A stretch of DNA of 32,839 nt. Source: an uncultured Oscillospiraceae bacterium (GTDB taxonomy: Bacteria > Bacillota > Clostridia > Oscillospirales > Oscillospiraceae). This document shows positions 20,994 to 30,322 of the stretch, piece by piece (the first letter of the stretch is position 1; each line of letters starts with the position of its first letter). The stretch is taken from the NCBI GenBank assembly GCA_947624895.1, contig CANQMK010000010.1, positions 1 to 32,839 on the forward strand. The letters run 5' to 3'. A model generated the notes under the pieces. The model was given only the letters and a program-made list of their open reading frames with translations. It searched no databases and was not told the DNA's origin. The translations under genes and the position numbers were made by a program.

Positions 20994-22625
20994 TCATTCC
21001 CCCAAGTTGGCCCGACAGCGTTGGATGAAGGCCAGGATGTCGTCTTTGTGGAGCTTCATGGCGGCGGTGTTGACAATGAGGCGGGCGGATACCTGCTGCA
21101 CGTCCTCGATGGGCACCAGGCCGTTCTCCCGCAGGGTGGCCCCGGTCTCCACGATGTCCACGATGGCGTCCGCCAGGCTCAGGATGGGGGCCAGCTCCAC
21201 CGAGCCCTCGATCTTGATAATGGACACGTCCATCCCCTTCTTCTCGAAGAAGGCCCGGGTGACCTCCGGGTACTTGCTGGCCACCCGACGGGTCTTGTAG
21301 GTGCCGTAGAAGTCTGTCCCCTCCTTCACCGCCAGGGCGAAGCGGCACTTGCCCATCCCCAGGTCCAGCACCTCGTAGAAGGAGCTGCCCTGCTCCAGGA
21401 TGGTGTCCTTGCCCACGATGCCCAGGTCGCACACCCCGTGCTCCACGTAGGTGATCACGTCGGGGGCCTTGGCCAGCACCGCGTCCAGAGGGTAGTTGGG
21501 CAGAGGGTGGACCAGGCGGCGGCCCGGGTGGCGGATGGGCTCGCAGTCCAGGCCCATGCGCTCAAAGAGCTCCACGCACTTGTCCTGGAGGCGGCCCTTG
21601 GTCAGGGCGATCTTCAGCCGGTGGGGGGCATCTCCCCCGCTCCCCTCCAGGTCGGCGGGGACCTCCCGCAGACAGCCGCAGATGGCGTCCACGTCGGCGG
21701 CGAAGCCGGTGGCGGGGGCATCCACCCCGAAGGAGGACAGGAGGTTGTCGTACCGTCCGCCGGAGAGCACCGCCGCCCCCGCCCCGTGGGCGTAGCCACG
21801 GAAGATGACGCCGGTGTAGTAGTCGATCTGGTGGACCAGGCCCAGGTCAAAGCGGAAGCGCTTGGCGTCCCCGCTCCGGGTCAGGTCGGCGTAGAGGGCG
21901 CGGAGGTAGGGGATCACCTGGGTGTCCGGGAAGAGGGCCTGAGCCTCGTCCAGCACCTCCGGCCCGCCGAAGAGGTAGGGCAGACGGTAGAGGGCCTGGC
22001 CGGGGGCCCGGTCCAGATAGGGGGTCAGGCTGTCGGTAAAGGCGGCGTAGTTCTTGGCCTCCATCAGCCCCCGCAGGGTCTCCGTCTCCCGCCGGGACAG
22101 GCCCAGGGCCTCGGTCAGCTCCCGGAAAAAGCCCATGTGGCCGATCTCGATGTGGAAGCGGCTGAGCCCGGCGGCCTCCAGACTGTCCGCCGCCAGGGTC
22201 AGCACCTGGGCGTCCGCCTCCAGCCCCTGCGCCCCCAGGAGCTCCACGCCGCACTGGGCGATCTCCCCCCGGCTGCCCCGGTGGTGGTGGGCGGAGCGGA
22301 AGACGGTCTGGTCGTAGTAGAGCTTCTGGGGCTGGGACAGGTCCTTCAGCTTGGCCGCGGCCATCCGGGCGATGGGGGCGGTGCAGTCCGGGCGCATGAC
22401 CAGGATGCAGCCACTGCGGTCGATGATCTTCAGCATCTGCTCCTGGGGCAAGGGGTTGCCCGTCTGGATGAACAGATCGTAAAACTCCACCTCGGGGGTA
22501 CTCACCTCCCGGTAGCCCCGAGTCTGAAACAGCTCCGTGAGGGCCTCCCGGGTCCGGCGGCGCTCCTGGCACTCCTCAAACAGCCGGTCCTGGGTCCCCT
22601 CGGGGAGAGAAATGGCGCTTTTCAC
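20994..22625 (-). CDS. hisZG: Fused HisZ-HisG: ATP phosphoribosyltransferase, regulatory plus catalytic chains
   Basis: A 543-residue single frame. Residues 1 to about 325 are HisZ, a histidyl-tRNA-synthetase-like regulatory subunit: LPEGTQDRLFEE, motif 2-like VMRPDCTAPIARMAA, YYDQTVFR, and LVHQIDYYTGVIFRGYAHG with LSGGRYDNLLSSFG. Residues about 335-543 are a short-form HisG: LKIALTKGRLQDKCVELFER, GIVGKDTILEQG, and the PRPP loop IVDIVETGATLRENGL. In most short-HisG bacteria these are two genes forming a hetero-octamer; here the linker is about ten residues (LEGSGGDAPH). The GTG start at 22625 is fixed by AGGAGG 8 nt upstream. It catalyses the first, feedback-controlled step of histidine synthesis and heads the operon. 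Confidence 0.92.
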   Translation of the reverse strand: MKSAISLPEGTQDRLFEECQERRRTREALTELFQTRGYREVSTPEVEFYDLFIQTGNPLPQEQMLKIIDRSGCILVMRPDCTAPIARMAAAKLKDLSQPQKLYYDQTVFRSAHHHRGSRGEIAQCGVELLGAQGLEADAQVLTLAADSLEAAGLSRFHIEIGHMGFFRELTEALGLSRRETETLRGLMEAKNYAAFTDSLTPYLDRAPGQALYRLPYLFGGPEVLDEAQALFPDTQVIPYLRALYADLTRSGDAKRFRFDLGLVHQIDYYTGVIFRGYAHGAGAAVLSGGRYDNLLSSFGVDAPATGFAADVDAICGCLREVPADLEGSGGDAPHRLKIALTKGRLQDKCVELFERMGLDCEPIRHPGRRLVHPLPNYPLDAVLAKAPDVITYVEHGVCDLGIVGKDTILEQGSSFYEVLDLGMGKCRFALAVKEGTDFYGTYKTRRVASKYPEVTRAFFEKKGMDVSIIKIEGSVELAPILSLADAIVDIVETGATLRENGLVPIEDVQQVSARLIVNTAAMKLHKDDILAFIQRCRANLGE

Positions 22626-22653
22626 CCCATCGCCTCCTTTCTGATGCTTTCGT

Positions 22654-22682
22654 ATATTATCACACTACTACGCTAAAGTCAA
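22654..22682 (-). promoter_or_regulatory. Sigma-A type promoter of the his operon
   Basis: Minus strand: TTGACT (complement of 22677-22682), 17-bp spacer, TAATAT (complement of 22654-22659), about 28 bp before the hisZG start. The leader is too short for a T-box or peptide attenuator. No terminator separates it from the polC stop, so read-through from polC may add transcription. Confidence 0.78.
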
Positions 22683-22692
22683 CCCCTGTTTC

Positions 22693-25600
22693 CTATTCAA
22701 ACAGCGTGAGTTGGCTGGTCTCCGGCATCCCGGCCAGAGCCCCGGCGGCCTTCAGCCCCTCGATGTGGGCCTTGGAGACCTTGGGGCAGGCGTCGGAGAA
22801 CTCGGAGACAGAGATGAAGGTCCTCCCCTGGCGCTGTTCCAGGATGGACTGGGCGGCGGCGTCCCCCAGGCCTGGGATGGAGATGAAGGGGGGCAGCAGC
22901 GTCCCCTTCTCCTCGTTCATGAGGAAGCGGGCGGCGTCGGAGCGGTAGAGGTCCATGGCCTCAAAGTGGAAGCCCCGGAGGTAGAACTCGTAGCAGACCT
23001 CCAGGGTGACCAGCATGGTCTGCTCCACGTCGGTGGCGTCCTTGTCCTTGGCCTCGATCTCCTTCATCTTGCCCTTCACCTGGTCCATCCCCTGGCACAT
23101 GACGGTGGCGTCGAAGGCCTTGGCCCGGATGGTGAAGTAGGCGGCGTAGAAGGCCAGGGGACGGTGGACCTTGAACCAGGCGATGCGGTAGGCCATCATC
23201 ACGTAGGCCACGGCGTGGGCCTTGGGGAAGAGGTAGCCGATCTTGGCCAGGGAGTCGATGTACCAGTCGGGGACGTTATGGGCCTTCATGTCCTCTACCC
23301 AGCCGGGCTGGAAGCCGCCCTTCTTCACCTTCCCCTTCCGCACCGCCTCCATGATCTTGAAGGCGGTCTTGGGGTCCATCCCCTGCTTGATGAGGTAGAG
23401 CATGATGTCGTCCCGGCAGCCTACGGTGTCCAGGACGGAGACGCCGTCGTTCAGGATCAGCTCCCGGGCGTTGCCCAGCCACACGTCGGTACCGTGGGAG
23501 AAGCCGGAGAGCCGCACCAGGGTGCTGAAGTCCTTGGGCTGGGTGTCCATGAGCATCTGGCGGGTGAACTTGGTGTTGAACTCCGGGATGGCCACGGCGC
23601 CGGTGGGGCCCAGGACGGGGTCGTCCACAAAGCCCAGCTTTTCCGAGGTGGTGAACAGGCTCATGGTGTCCGGGTCGTCCAGCTTGATGTCGGTGCGGGC
23701 GTTGACGCCGGTGAGGTCCTCCAGCATACGGATCATGGAGGGGTCGTCGTGGCCCAGCATATCCAGCTTCAGGAGGTTGGACTCCATGGAGTGGTATTCA
23801 AAGTGGGTGGTGATGATGTCGGTGGCGGTGTCGTCGGCGGGGTGCTGGACGGGGCAGAAATCGTAGATCTCGCAGTCCTGGGGGATGACCACCATGCCGC
23901 CGGGGTGCTGGCCAGTGGTGCGCTTGACCCCGGTACAGCCGGTGGCCAGGCGGTTCTCCTCCGCCTTGGTGGCGTGGAGACCCCGCTTTTCCAGATACTT
24001 CTTCACATAGCCAAAGGCGGTCTTCAGGGCGATGGTGCCGATGGTGCCCGCTCGGAAGACGTGGTTTTCCCCAAAGAGCTCGAAGGTGTAGCGGTGGGCG
24101 CGGGACTGGTATTCCCCGGAGAAATTCAGGTCGATATCCGGCACCTTGTCCCCGCCGAAGCCCAGGAAGGTCTCGAAGGGGATGTCGAAGCCGTCCTTCT
24201 CATAGGGCATGCCGCAGACGGGGCACACCGCGTCGGGCATATCCGCCCCGCAGCCGTACCGGGGGTCCACGTCGAAGTCGGCGTGCTTGCAGTTAGGACA
24301 GCGGTAGTGGGGGGGCAGGGAGTTGACCTCGGTGATGCCGGAGAGGAAGGCCACGATGGAGGAGCCCACCGAGCCCCGGGACCCCACCAGGTAGCCGTGG
24401 GCCAGGGAGTCCTGCACCAGCTTCTGGGCGGACATATAGATCACGTCGTAGTGACAGCGCAGGATATCCCCCAGCTCCGCGTCGATCCGGTCCACCACCA
24501 CCTGGGGCGGCTCCTGGCCGTAGAGCTCCCGGGCCCGCCCCCAGACCAGGTCGCTGAGGAGCTGGGCGGAGTTCTCGATGGTGGGGGGAAAGAGGCCGGA
24601 GGGCAAGGGGTGCATCTGGTCGCACCAGTCGGCGATGAGGTTGGTGTTGGTGACCACCACCTCCTGGGCCTTCTCCGGGCCCAGGTAGGCGAACTCCTCC
24701 AGCATCTCGTCGGTGGTACGGAGGTAGAGGGGGTTGGGGCTGTCGGCGTCGTCCATCCCCTTGGAGTCCAGGATGATGTGGCGGTAGATCTCCTCCTGGG
24801 GGTCCAGGAAGTGGACGTCCCCGGTGGCGCACACGGGCTTGCCCAGCTTCTCCCCCAGCTCCACCACCTTGCGGTTGAAGTCCCGCAGGTCCTCCTCGGA
24901 ACGCGCCGTCTGCCGCCCGTCCTTGCCGGGGCGGAGCATGAAGGCGTTGTTGGACAGGGGCTGGATCTCCAGGTAGTCGTACCACTGGGCGATGCGCTCC
25001 AGCTCCTCCTGGGGCTTGCCCTCCACGATGGCCCGGAAGAGCTCCCCCGCCTCGCAGGCGGAGCCCAGGATCAGCCCCTCCCGGTTCTCGTTGATGAGGC
25101 TCTTGGGCATGATGGGGTAGCGGTGGAAGTGCTCCAGGTGGGACAGGGAGATGAGCTTGTAGAGGTTCCGCAGACCGGTCTGGTTCTTGGCCAGGACGAT
25201 GAGGTGATAGGCGGAGCGGCGGGTCTGGCCCCCCACCTTCGCCCCCGCCAGAACGGCGTCCGCGTCCCGGAGGCGGGCGGCTCCCTTGGCGCGGAGGAGG
25301 CGCAGTTCGTCCAGCAGGATGCCCGCGGCGGTGGCGGCGTCGTCGTCCGCCCGGTGGTGGTTGAACTCCCCCAGGCGGAGGTGGGCGGCCACCGTGTCCA
25401 GCTTGTGGTTCTTCAGTTCCGGGTAGAGGCGCCGGGCCAGGGAGAGGGTGTCCACGGTGGTGGGGGTAAAGGGCAGGCCCATGCGGGCCGCCGCCTGGCG
25501 GAGAAAGCTCACGTCAAAGTCGGCGTTGTGGGCCACCAGAGGGCAGTCGCCGGCGTAGTCCAGAAAGGCCCGGACCGCCTCCTCCTGGCTGGGCGCGCCC

Positions 25601-27015
25601 CGGAGCATCTCGTCGGTGATGCCGGTGAGGGAGACGATCTTGGGGCTCAGGGGGCGACGGGGGTCGGCGAAGGTGCTGAAGCGCTGGGGCTGGATGACGC
25701 CGTCCTGGATCCGCACCGCGCCGATCTCGATGATGGCCTCCTCCCGGGGGTCGAAGCCGGTGGTCTCGATGTCGAAGACCACATACTCCCCCTCCAGGGG
25801 GCGGTCCGCCGGGCCGTGGACGGCGGCGGTGCTGTCCACGTCGTTTTGGAAGTACGCCTCCACGCCGTAGAGGATCTTGATGTCCTTTTTGGCGGCGGCG
25901 TGGTCCGCGTCGGGAAAGGCGTGGGCCACGCCGTGGTCGGTGATGGCGATGGCCCGGTGGCCCCAGGACAGCGCCCGGCCCACCGCGTCGCCGGTGACGG
26001 TGAGGGCGTCGGCGGCGGACATCTGGGTGTGGAGGTGGAGCTCCACCCGCTTCTGGGGCGCGGTGTCCCGGCGCTTCTCCTTCTCCGCCGCCTGGATGCC
26101 GGTGGGCCGGAGGACCAGGTCGCCGTCGTAGCGGTCCATCTCCAGTCGGCCCTGGACCAGGAGGTGCTGGCCCGCCTGGACCTTGGAGACGATGGCCTTG
26201 GCCTCCTCGTTCCGCATGAACTGGGTGACCCGGATGGAACCGGTGTAGTCGGTGAGGTCGAAGCGGACCACCGTGTTGTGGCTTTTCAGCTCCTTGTGGT
26301 CGACGCTGAACACGTCCCCCTTCACCAGCGCGGTCCCCTGCTCCACCGTGAGGTCGGACATGGGGGTGATCGTCTTCGCGGTGATCTTGCCGTAGAAATT
26401 GCCGCCGGTCTTCCCCCGCCTGGGCGGGGCGCTGGGGCGGGCCTTCATGGCGGCCAGCCGCTCCCCCTCCGCCCGGTCCAGGAGCTGGGCGGCCTTGGGG
26501 CGCTGAGCGGGGGCGGCGCTGGAGAAGACCACCCGCGTGGGACGGCCCGCCACCGCCTCCAGCAGGCTCGCCGTCTGGGGGAGGTAGGCGCTCAAGAGCT
26601 CCTGGCCCCCGTTGGGGAGGTCGACGGTCAGGGTCTCCCCTTCCCACCGGCCAACGGCCCCCGCCATCAGGCCCCGGGCGGGGGCGAAGCGCTTGCCGAG
26701 CTCCCGGCGCAGCAACTCCACCAGCGCCGCCGGGTCACGCTCCCCGGCGGGGGCCGTCGGGTCGTCGGCGGGGGCGGGCGAAAGGAGGGTGACGGCACCG
26801 CCGTAGGTCTGGGCCAGCTCCGCCTCCACCGTCTGGCGCTCCGCCTCTGTCAGGGGCGGGTCCAGCTCCAGGGTGGCTTGGACGCCTCCGGCCAGGGGGT
26901 CGGAGGCGATATGTAAGACCTGGCACTCCGCCAGCCGGGCGGTCAGCTGGGGGTCCTGGGGAACATAGGCGGAAAAGGCGAGGAAAAAGGGGACCTTCTT
27001 GCTGTGCGATGCCAA
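22693..27015 (-). CDS. polC: DNA polymerase III alpha subunit, PolC type
   Basis: A 1,440-residue replicative polymerase of low-GC-type Gram-positives with built-in proofreading. In order: N-terminal and OB domains (KITPMSDLTVEQG region, about 210-310), split PHP (ELHLHTQMSAADALT, about 325), DEDDh 3'-5' exonuclease starting YVVFDIETTGFDP (about 412), PHP second part, a zinc motif CPNC/CPVC (about 905-935), the palm catalytic segment PDIDLNFSGEYQSRAH (about 955), and the C-terminal fingers and helix-hairpin-helix region. Length equals that of B. subtilis PolC. The start is TTG (27015) with AAGGAGAG upstream; the protein begins MASHSKKVPFF. It is the last gene of the isoprenoid/translation cluster and lies 12 bp after ispG. 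Confidence 0.97.
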   Translation of the reverse strand: MASHSKKVPFFLAFSAYVPQDPQLTARLAECQVLHIASDPLAGGVQATLELDPPLTEAERQTVEAELAQTYGGAVTLLSPAPADDPTAPAGERDPAALVELLRRELGKRFAPARGLMAGAVGRWEGETLTVDLPNGGQELLSAYLPQTASLLEAVAGRPTRVVFSSAAPAQRPKAAQLLDRAEGERLAAMKARPSAPPRRGKTGGNFYGKITAKTITPMSDLTVEQGTALVKGDVFSVDHKELKSHNTVVRFDLTDYTGSIRVTQFMRNEEAKAIVSKVQAGQHLLVQGRLEMDRYDGDLVLRPTGIQAAEKEKRRDTAPQKRVELHLHTQMSAADALTVTGDAVGRALSWGHRAIAITDHGVAHAFPDADHAAAKKDIKILYGVEAYFQNDVDSTAAVHGPADRPLEGEYVVFDIETTGFDPREEAIIEIGAVRIQDGVIQPQRFSTFADPRRPLSPKIVSLTGITDEMLRGAPSQEEAVRAFLDYAGDCPLVAHNADFDVSFLRQAAARMGLPFTPTTVDTLSLARRLYPELKNHKLDTVAAHLRLGEFNHHRADDDAATAAGILLDELRLLRAKGAARLRDADAVLAGAKVGGQTRRSAYHLIVLAKNQTGLRNLYKLISLSHLEHFHRYPIMPKSLINENREGLILGSACEAGELFRAIVEGKPQEELERIAQWYDYLEIQPLSNNAFMLRPGKDGRQTARSEEDLRDFNRKVVELGEKLGKPVCATGDVHFLDPQEEIYRHIILDSKGMDDADSPNPLYLRTTDEMLEEFAYLGPEKAQEVVVTNTNLIADWCDQMHPLPSGLFPPTIENSAQLLSDLVWGRARELYGQEPPQVVVDRIDAELGDILRCHYDVIYMSAQKLVQDSLAHGYLVGSRGSVGSSIVAFLSGITEVNSLPPHYRCPNCKHADFDVDPRYGCGADMPDAVCPVCGMPYEKDGFDIPFETFLGFGGDKVPDIDLNFSGEYQSRAHRYTFELFGENHVFRAGTIGTIALKTAFGYVKKYLEKRGLHATKAEENRLATGCTGVKRTTGQHPGGMVVIPQDCEIYDFCPVQHPADDTATDIITTHFEYHSMESNLLKLDMLGHDDPSMIRMLEDLTGVNARTDIKLDDPDTMSLFTTSEKLGFVDDPVLGPTGAVAIPEFNTKFTRQMLMDTQPKDFSTLVRLSGFSHGTDVWLGNARELILNDGVSVLDTVGCRDDIMLYLIKQGMDPKTAFKIMEAVRKGKVKKGGFQPGWVEDMKAHNVPDWYIDSLAKIGYLFPKAHAVAYVMMAYRIAWFKVHRPLAFYAAYFTIRAKAFDATVMCQGMDQVKGKMKEIEAKDKDATDVEQTMLVTLEVCYEFYLRGFHFEAMDLYRSDAARFLMNEEKGTLLPPFISIPGLGDAAAQSILEQRQGRTFISVSEFSDACPKVSKAHIEGLKAAGALAGMPETSQLTLFE

Positions 27016-27027
27016 AACGCTCTCTCC

Positions 27028-28065
27028 TTACAGTGTATTGATGAGCCGGAACAGCTCGTCCACCAGCTCCGCCTGGGGGACTTTTTTCACCACCTGGCCG
27101 TGCTGGAACAGCATACCGACGCCGTCGCCCCCGGCGATGCCCACGTCGGCGGCGGAGGCCTCGCCGGGGCCGTTGACGGTACAGCCCATGACCGCCACGG
27201 TGATGGGCTTGTCCACCGTCTCCAGCCGCCGCTCCACCTCGTCCGCCATCTCGATCAAATTCACCCGGGTGCGGCCGCAGGTGGGGCAGGCGATGAGCTC
27301 CGGGCCGTCCTTTCGTACCCCGGCGGCCTTGAGGATGTTCCGGGCGGCGTAGACCTCCTCGATGGGGTCGGCGGAGAGGGAGACCCGCACGGTGTCCCCG
27401 ATGCCCAGGGCCAGCAGGCCGCCGATGCCCACGGCGGATTTCAAGACGCCCATCTTGGGGGTCCCCGTCTCGGTGACGCCCACGTGGAGAGGGTAGTCGT
27501 ACCGCTGGGAGAAGAGCTGGTAGGCCGCCATGGTCACCGGGACGCTGGAGGACTTCATGGAAACGCAGATCTGGTCGAAGTCGTACCGTTCCAGGAGCCG
27601 GATGTGGCCCAGGGCGCTCTCCACCAGCGCCTCCGGCGTGGCCCCGCCGTATTTGGCCAGGAGGGGCTTTTCCAGGGAGCCGCCGTTGACCCCCACCCGG
27701 ATGGGGATGCCCTTCTGGCGGCAGGCGTCCGCCACCGCCTTCACCCGGTCGTCCCCGCCGATGTTCCCGGGGTTGATGCGCACCTTGTCGCACCCGGCGG
27801 CCACGCACTCCAGGGCCAGCTTGTAGTCGAAGTGGATGTCCACCACCAAGGGGATGTCCACCCGCTCCTTGATGGCCCCCACCGCGTGGGCGGCGGCCAG
27901 GTCGGGCACGGCCACCCGGACGATCTGGCACCCGGCGGCCTGGAGGCGGCGAATTTGCTCCACCGTGGCGGCCACGTCCTGGGTGGGGGTGTTGCACATG
28001 GATTGGATGGTCACCGCCGCGCCCCCGCCGATGGGGACGCCGCCGACCAGGATCTGTCTTGTCAT
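27028..28065 (-). CDS. ispG: 4-hydroxy-3-methylbut-2-en-1-yl diphosphate synthase
   Basis: A 345-residue iron-sulfur enzyme of the MEP isoprenoid pathway (GcpE), reducing MEcPP to HMBPP. Family features: TRQILVGGVPIGGGAAVTIQ at the start, RVAVPD, VDIHFDYKLAL, RINPGNIG, and the C-terminal cluster-binding cysteines ELIACPTCGRTR and VMGCTVNGPGEA. ATG 28065 is preferred (GGTGAG close upstream); a TTG 15 bp earlier is in frame. It lies just after rseP, and with dxr and uppS it shows isoprenoid genes grouped here. Confidence 0.95.
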   Translation of the reverse strand: MTRQILVGGVPIGGGAAVTIQSMCNTPTQDVAATVEQIRRLQAAGCQIVRVAVPDLAAAHAVGAIKERVDIPLVVDIHFDYKLALECVAAGCDKVRINPGNIGGDDRVKAVADACRQKGIPIRVGVNGGSLEKPLLAKYGGATPEALVESALGHIRLLERYDFDQICVSMKSSSVPVTMAAYQLFSQRYDYPLHVGVTETGTPKMGVLKSAVGIGGLLALGIGDTVRVSLSADPIEEVYAARNILKAAGVRKDGPELIACPTCGRTRVNLIEMADEVERRLETVDKPITVAVMGCTVNGPGEASAADVGIAGGDGVGMLFQHGQVVKKVPQAELVDELFRLINTL

Positions 28066-28069
28066 AGGC

Positions 28070-29143
28070 TCACCGTCCAAACAGTTTCAATACGTCGCTG
28101 GCCGCGATCACCAGCATCAGCCCCAGCAGGGCCACCAGGAAGACGGCGTTCACCGCCCCCTCGTATTTGGGATCCAGTCGGCGGCGGGTCAGGGCGGTGT
28201 AGAGCAGGTTCACCGCCAGGAAGAGGATCCGCCCGCCGTCCAGGGCGGGGATGGGGAGCAGGTTCATCACCGCCAGGTTGATGGCCAGAAAGGCCAGGAA
28301 GTAGAGAATCCGCAAAAAGCCCCCCACCGGGGTCTCCGCCGAACTGGCCACCTGGCCCATCAGGTCCACGATGCCCACCGGGCCGGACATATCCCGGATA
28401 CCCACCGCCCCGGTGACCAGGTCGCCCAGGCTGATCCACACCAGGCGGACGGTGTCGATACACTGATACCAGGTCATCCGCAGCCGGTCCACCAGCGAGG
28501 CGGGGTAGGCCCGGACGGCCAAATTCACCCCCAGCCCCTGCCGGGGGCCGTCCTCCGTCTGGATGGTGGCGGCGCGGGTCATGTCCACCCCCTCCAGGAG
28601 GACCTTCTGGCCGTCCCGCAGGACCTGGATATCCGCCCGGGCCCCTGTCCGGGTGAGGAAGAGGTTGGCGTCCCCCTGGGTCAGGATGGCGTGGCCGTCC
28701 ACGGAGAGGAACTGATCCCCCGCCATGAGGCCCTGGGCGGGCAGAAGGGAGCCGGGGACAAAGGAGTCGATCACGTCCACGGGGTAGGTGCTGTGGGAGA
28801 GGCAGAGGCCCAGAAACAGGAGGAAGCCCAGCAGGAAGTTCATCGCCACCCCGGCCAGGAGGATGAGGAGCTTCTTCCCCGCCCCGGCCTTCTGAAAGGA
28901 GCGGGGGTCGTCGGTGTCCTCGTCCTCCCCCTCCATGGCGCAGTAGCCGCCGATGGGAAACAGACGCAGGGTGTAGAGGGTCTCCGCCCCCTGGTGGCCC
29001 AGGAGCTTGGGGCCCATGCCCACGGCGAATTCGTTCACCTTCACCCCGCACCATTTCGCCACGATGAAGTGGCCCAGCTCATGGGCGGCGATGAGAAGGC
29101 CAAACAGGAGGATGCCCACCAGAACGATCAGTACGGTACTCAT
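28070..29143 (-). CDS. rseP: RIP zinc metalloprotease, RseP/RasP family
   Basis: A 357-residue site-2 protease of the cytoplasmic membrane that cuts transmembrane anchors of anti-sigma factors and signal peptide remnants. The first helix contains the zinc motif HELGH (about residues 21-25), the second site is NLLPIPALDGGRI near residue 300, and a PDZ domain lies between (about 125-205). Four membrane helices are evident. It sits between dxr and ispG as in many Firmicutes. Its sigma-factor partner is not in this window. Confidence 0.94.
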   Translation of the reverse strand: MSTVLIVLVGILLFGLLIAAHELGHFIVAKWCGVKVNEFAVGMGPKLLGHQGAETLYTLRLFPIGGYCAMEGEDEDTDDPRSFQKAGAGKKLLILLAGVAMNFLLGFLLFLGLCLSHSTYPVDVIDSFVPGSLLPAQGLMAGDQFLSVDGHAILTQGDANLFLTRTGARADIQVLRDGQKVLLEGVDMTRAATIQTEDGPRQGLGVNLAVRAYPASLVDRLRMTWYQCIDTVRLVWISLGDLVTGAVGIRDMSGPVGIVDLMGQVASSAETPVGGFLRILYFLAFLAINLAVMNLLPIPALDGGRILFLAVNLLYTALTRRRLDPKYEGAVNAVFLVALLGLMLVIAASDVLKLFGR

Positions 29144-29151
29144 ACTTCACC

Positions 29152-30300
29152 TCAAACCATTTCCAGCGCCCGGGCGCGGGCCCCGGCGTCCGCGGCCAGA
29201 ATGTCCTCCAGGGTGGGTTCCGCCACCTTGGGGGCGGCGGCCAGGGCCGCCGCGCAGAGCCGGGGGATATCGTAGAACCCCAGCCTGCCCTCCAGGAACA
29301 GGGCCACCGCCACCTCGTTGGCGCCGTTGAGGGCGGCGGGGGCCACGCCCCCCTGTCGGGCCGCTTCCCGGGCCAGCTCCAGACAGGGGAAGTTTTCCCT
29401 GTCCGGGGGCGAAAAAGTCAGCTTCGGACAGCTCAGCAGGTCCAGCGTCGCCGCCGGGCCGGGCACCCGCTCCGGCCAGGTCAGGGCGTACTGGATGGGC
29501 AGGCGCATATCCGGCGCCCCCAGCTGGGCCAGCACCGCCCCGTCCTGAAACTCCACCAGGGAGTGGACAACGCTCTCCCGGTGGATCACCACCTCGATCT
29601 TCTCCAGAGGGAGGTCGTAGAGCCACATGGCCTCCATGACCTCAAAGCCCTTGTTCATCATGGTGGCGGAGTCGATGGTGATCTTGGCCCCCATGGACCA
29701 GTTGGGGTGGCGCAGCGCCTCCTGGGGCGTGACGCGCTCCAGGGCGCTCCGGTCCATGCCGTAGAAGGGCCCGCCGGAGGCGGTGAGGAGGATGCGGCGC
29801 ACCTCCTCCCTGGGGCGGGCACAGCCCTGGAGGCACTGGAAGATAGCCGAGTGCTCCGAGTCCACGGGCAGGAGTCGGACGCCTTTCTCCCGGGCGGCGG
29901 CGGTGACCAGCGCCCCGGCGCAGACCAGGGTCTCCTTGTTGGCCAGGGCGATGTCCTTCCCCGCGGCGATGGCGGCCAGGGTGGGCTCCAGCCCCGCCGC
30001 GCCCACCACGGCGGTGAGGACGGCGTCCACCCCCTCCAGGGTGGCGGCCTCCAGCAGTCCCTCCCGACCGGAGGCCACCCGGATGGGGGTGTCCCCCAGG
30101 CGGACCGCCAGGTCCCGGGCGGCGTGCTCGTCGGTGAGGACCACCAGCTCCGGGCGGAAGGCCCGGGCCTGCTCCTCCAGCAGCGCCCCGCTCCGATGGG
30201 CGGTGAGCGCCCCCACAGACAGGCCAAGGGCGGCGATCACCTCCAGCGATTGCCGCCCGATGGAACCTGTGGAACCCAGTATGGAAAGCCGCTGTTTCAA
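29152..30300 (-). CDS. dxr: 1-deoxy-D-xylulose 5-phosphate reductoisomerase
   Basis: A 382-residue NADPH enzyme forming 2-C-methyl-D-erythritol 4-phosphate, the first committed MEP-pathway step. NADPH loop LGSTGSIGRQSL at the N-terminus, metal and substrate motif LPVDSEHSAIFQCL, and HPNWSMGAKITIDSATMMNK are diagnostic. Full length. It starts 22 bp after cdsA and is followed by rseP after 8 bp. Confidence 0.96.
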   Translation of the reverse strand: MKQRLSILGSTGSIGRQSLEVIAALGLSVGALTAHRSGALLEEQARAFRPELVVLTDEHAARDLAVRLGDTPIRVASGREGLLEAATLEGVDAVLTAVVGAAGLEPTLAAIAAGKDIALANKETLVCAGALVTAAAREKGVRLLPVDSEHSAIFQCLQGCARPREEVRRILLTASGGPFYGMDRSALERVTPQEALRHPNWSMGAKITIDSATMMNKGFEVMEAMWLYDLPLEKIEVVIHRESVVHSLVEFQDGAVLAQLGAPDMRLPIQYALTWPERVPGPAATLDLLSCPKLTFSPPDRENFPCLELAREAARQGGVAPAALNGANEVAVALFLEGRLGFYDIPRLCAAALAAAPKVAEPTLEDILAADAGARARALEMV

Positions 30301-30322
30301 GGCGCGCGCCCCCTCCTTTTTG

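Noticed and set aside
19687..22676. Long plus-strand frames opposite hisD and hisZG
   Set aside because: Same GC-driven shadow effect; the minus-strand genes carry complete enzyme motifs.
22626..22692. T-box or histidine attenuator before the his operon
   Set aside because: Only about 28 nt separate the -10 box from the start codon, too short for a T-box or leader peptide.
22711..26916. 1,401-codon open frame on the plus strand, antisense to polC
   Set aside because: It is the complement of a GC-rich, strongly coded polC; its protein is a Gly/Val/Leu/His-rich repeat-like string with no motif, and there is no ribosome site.
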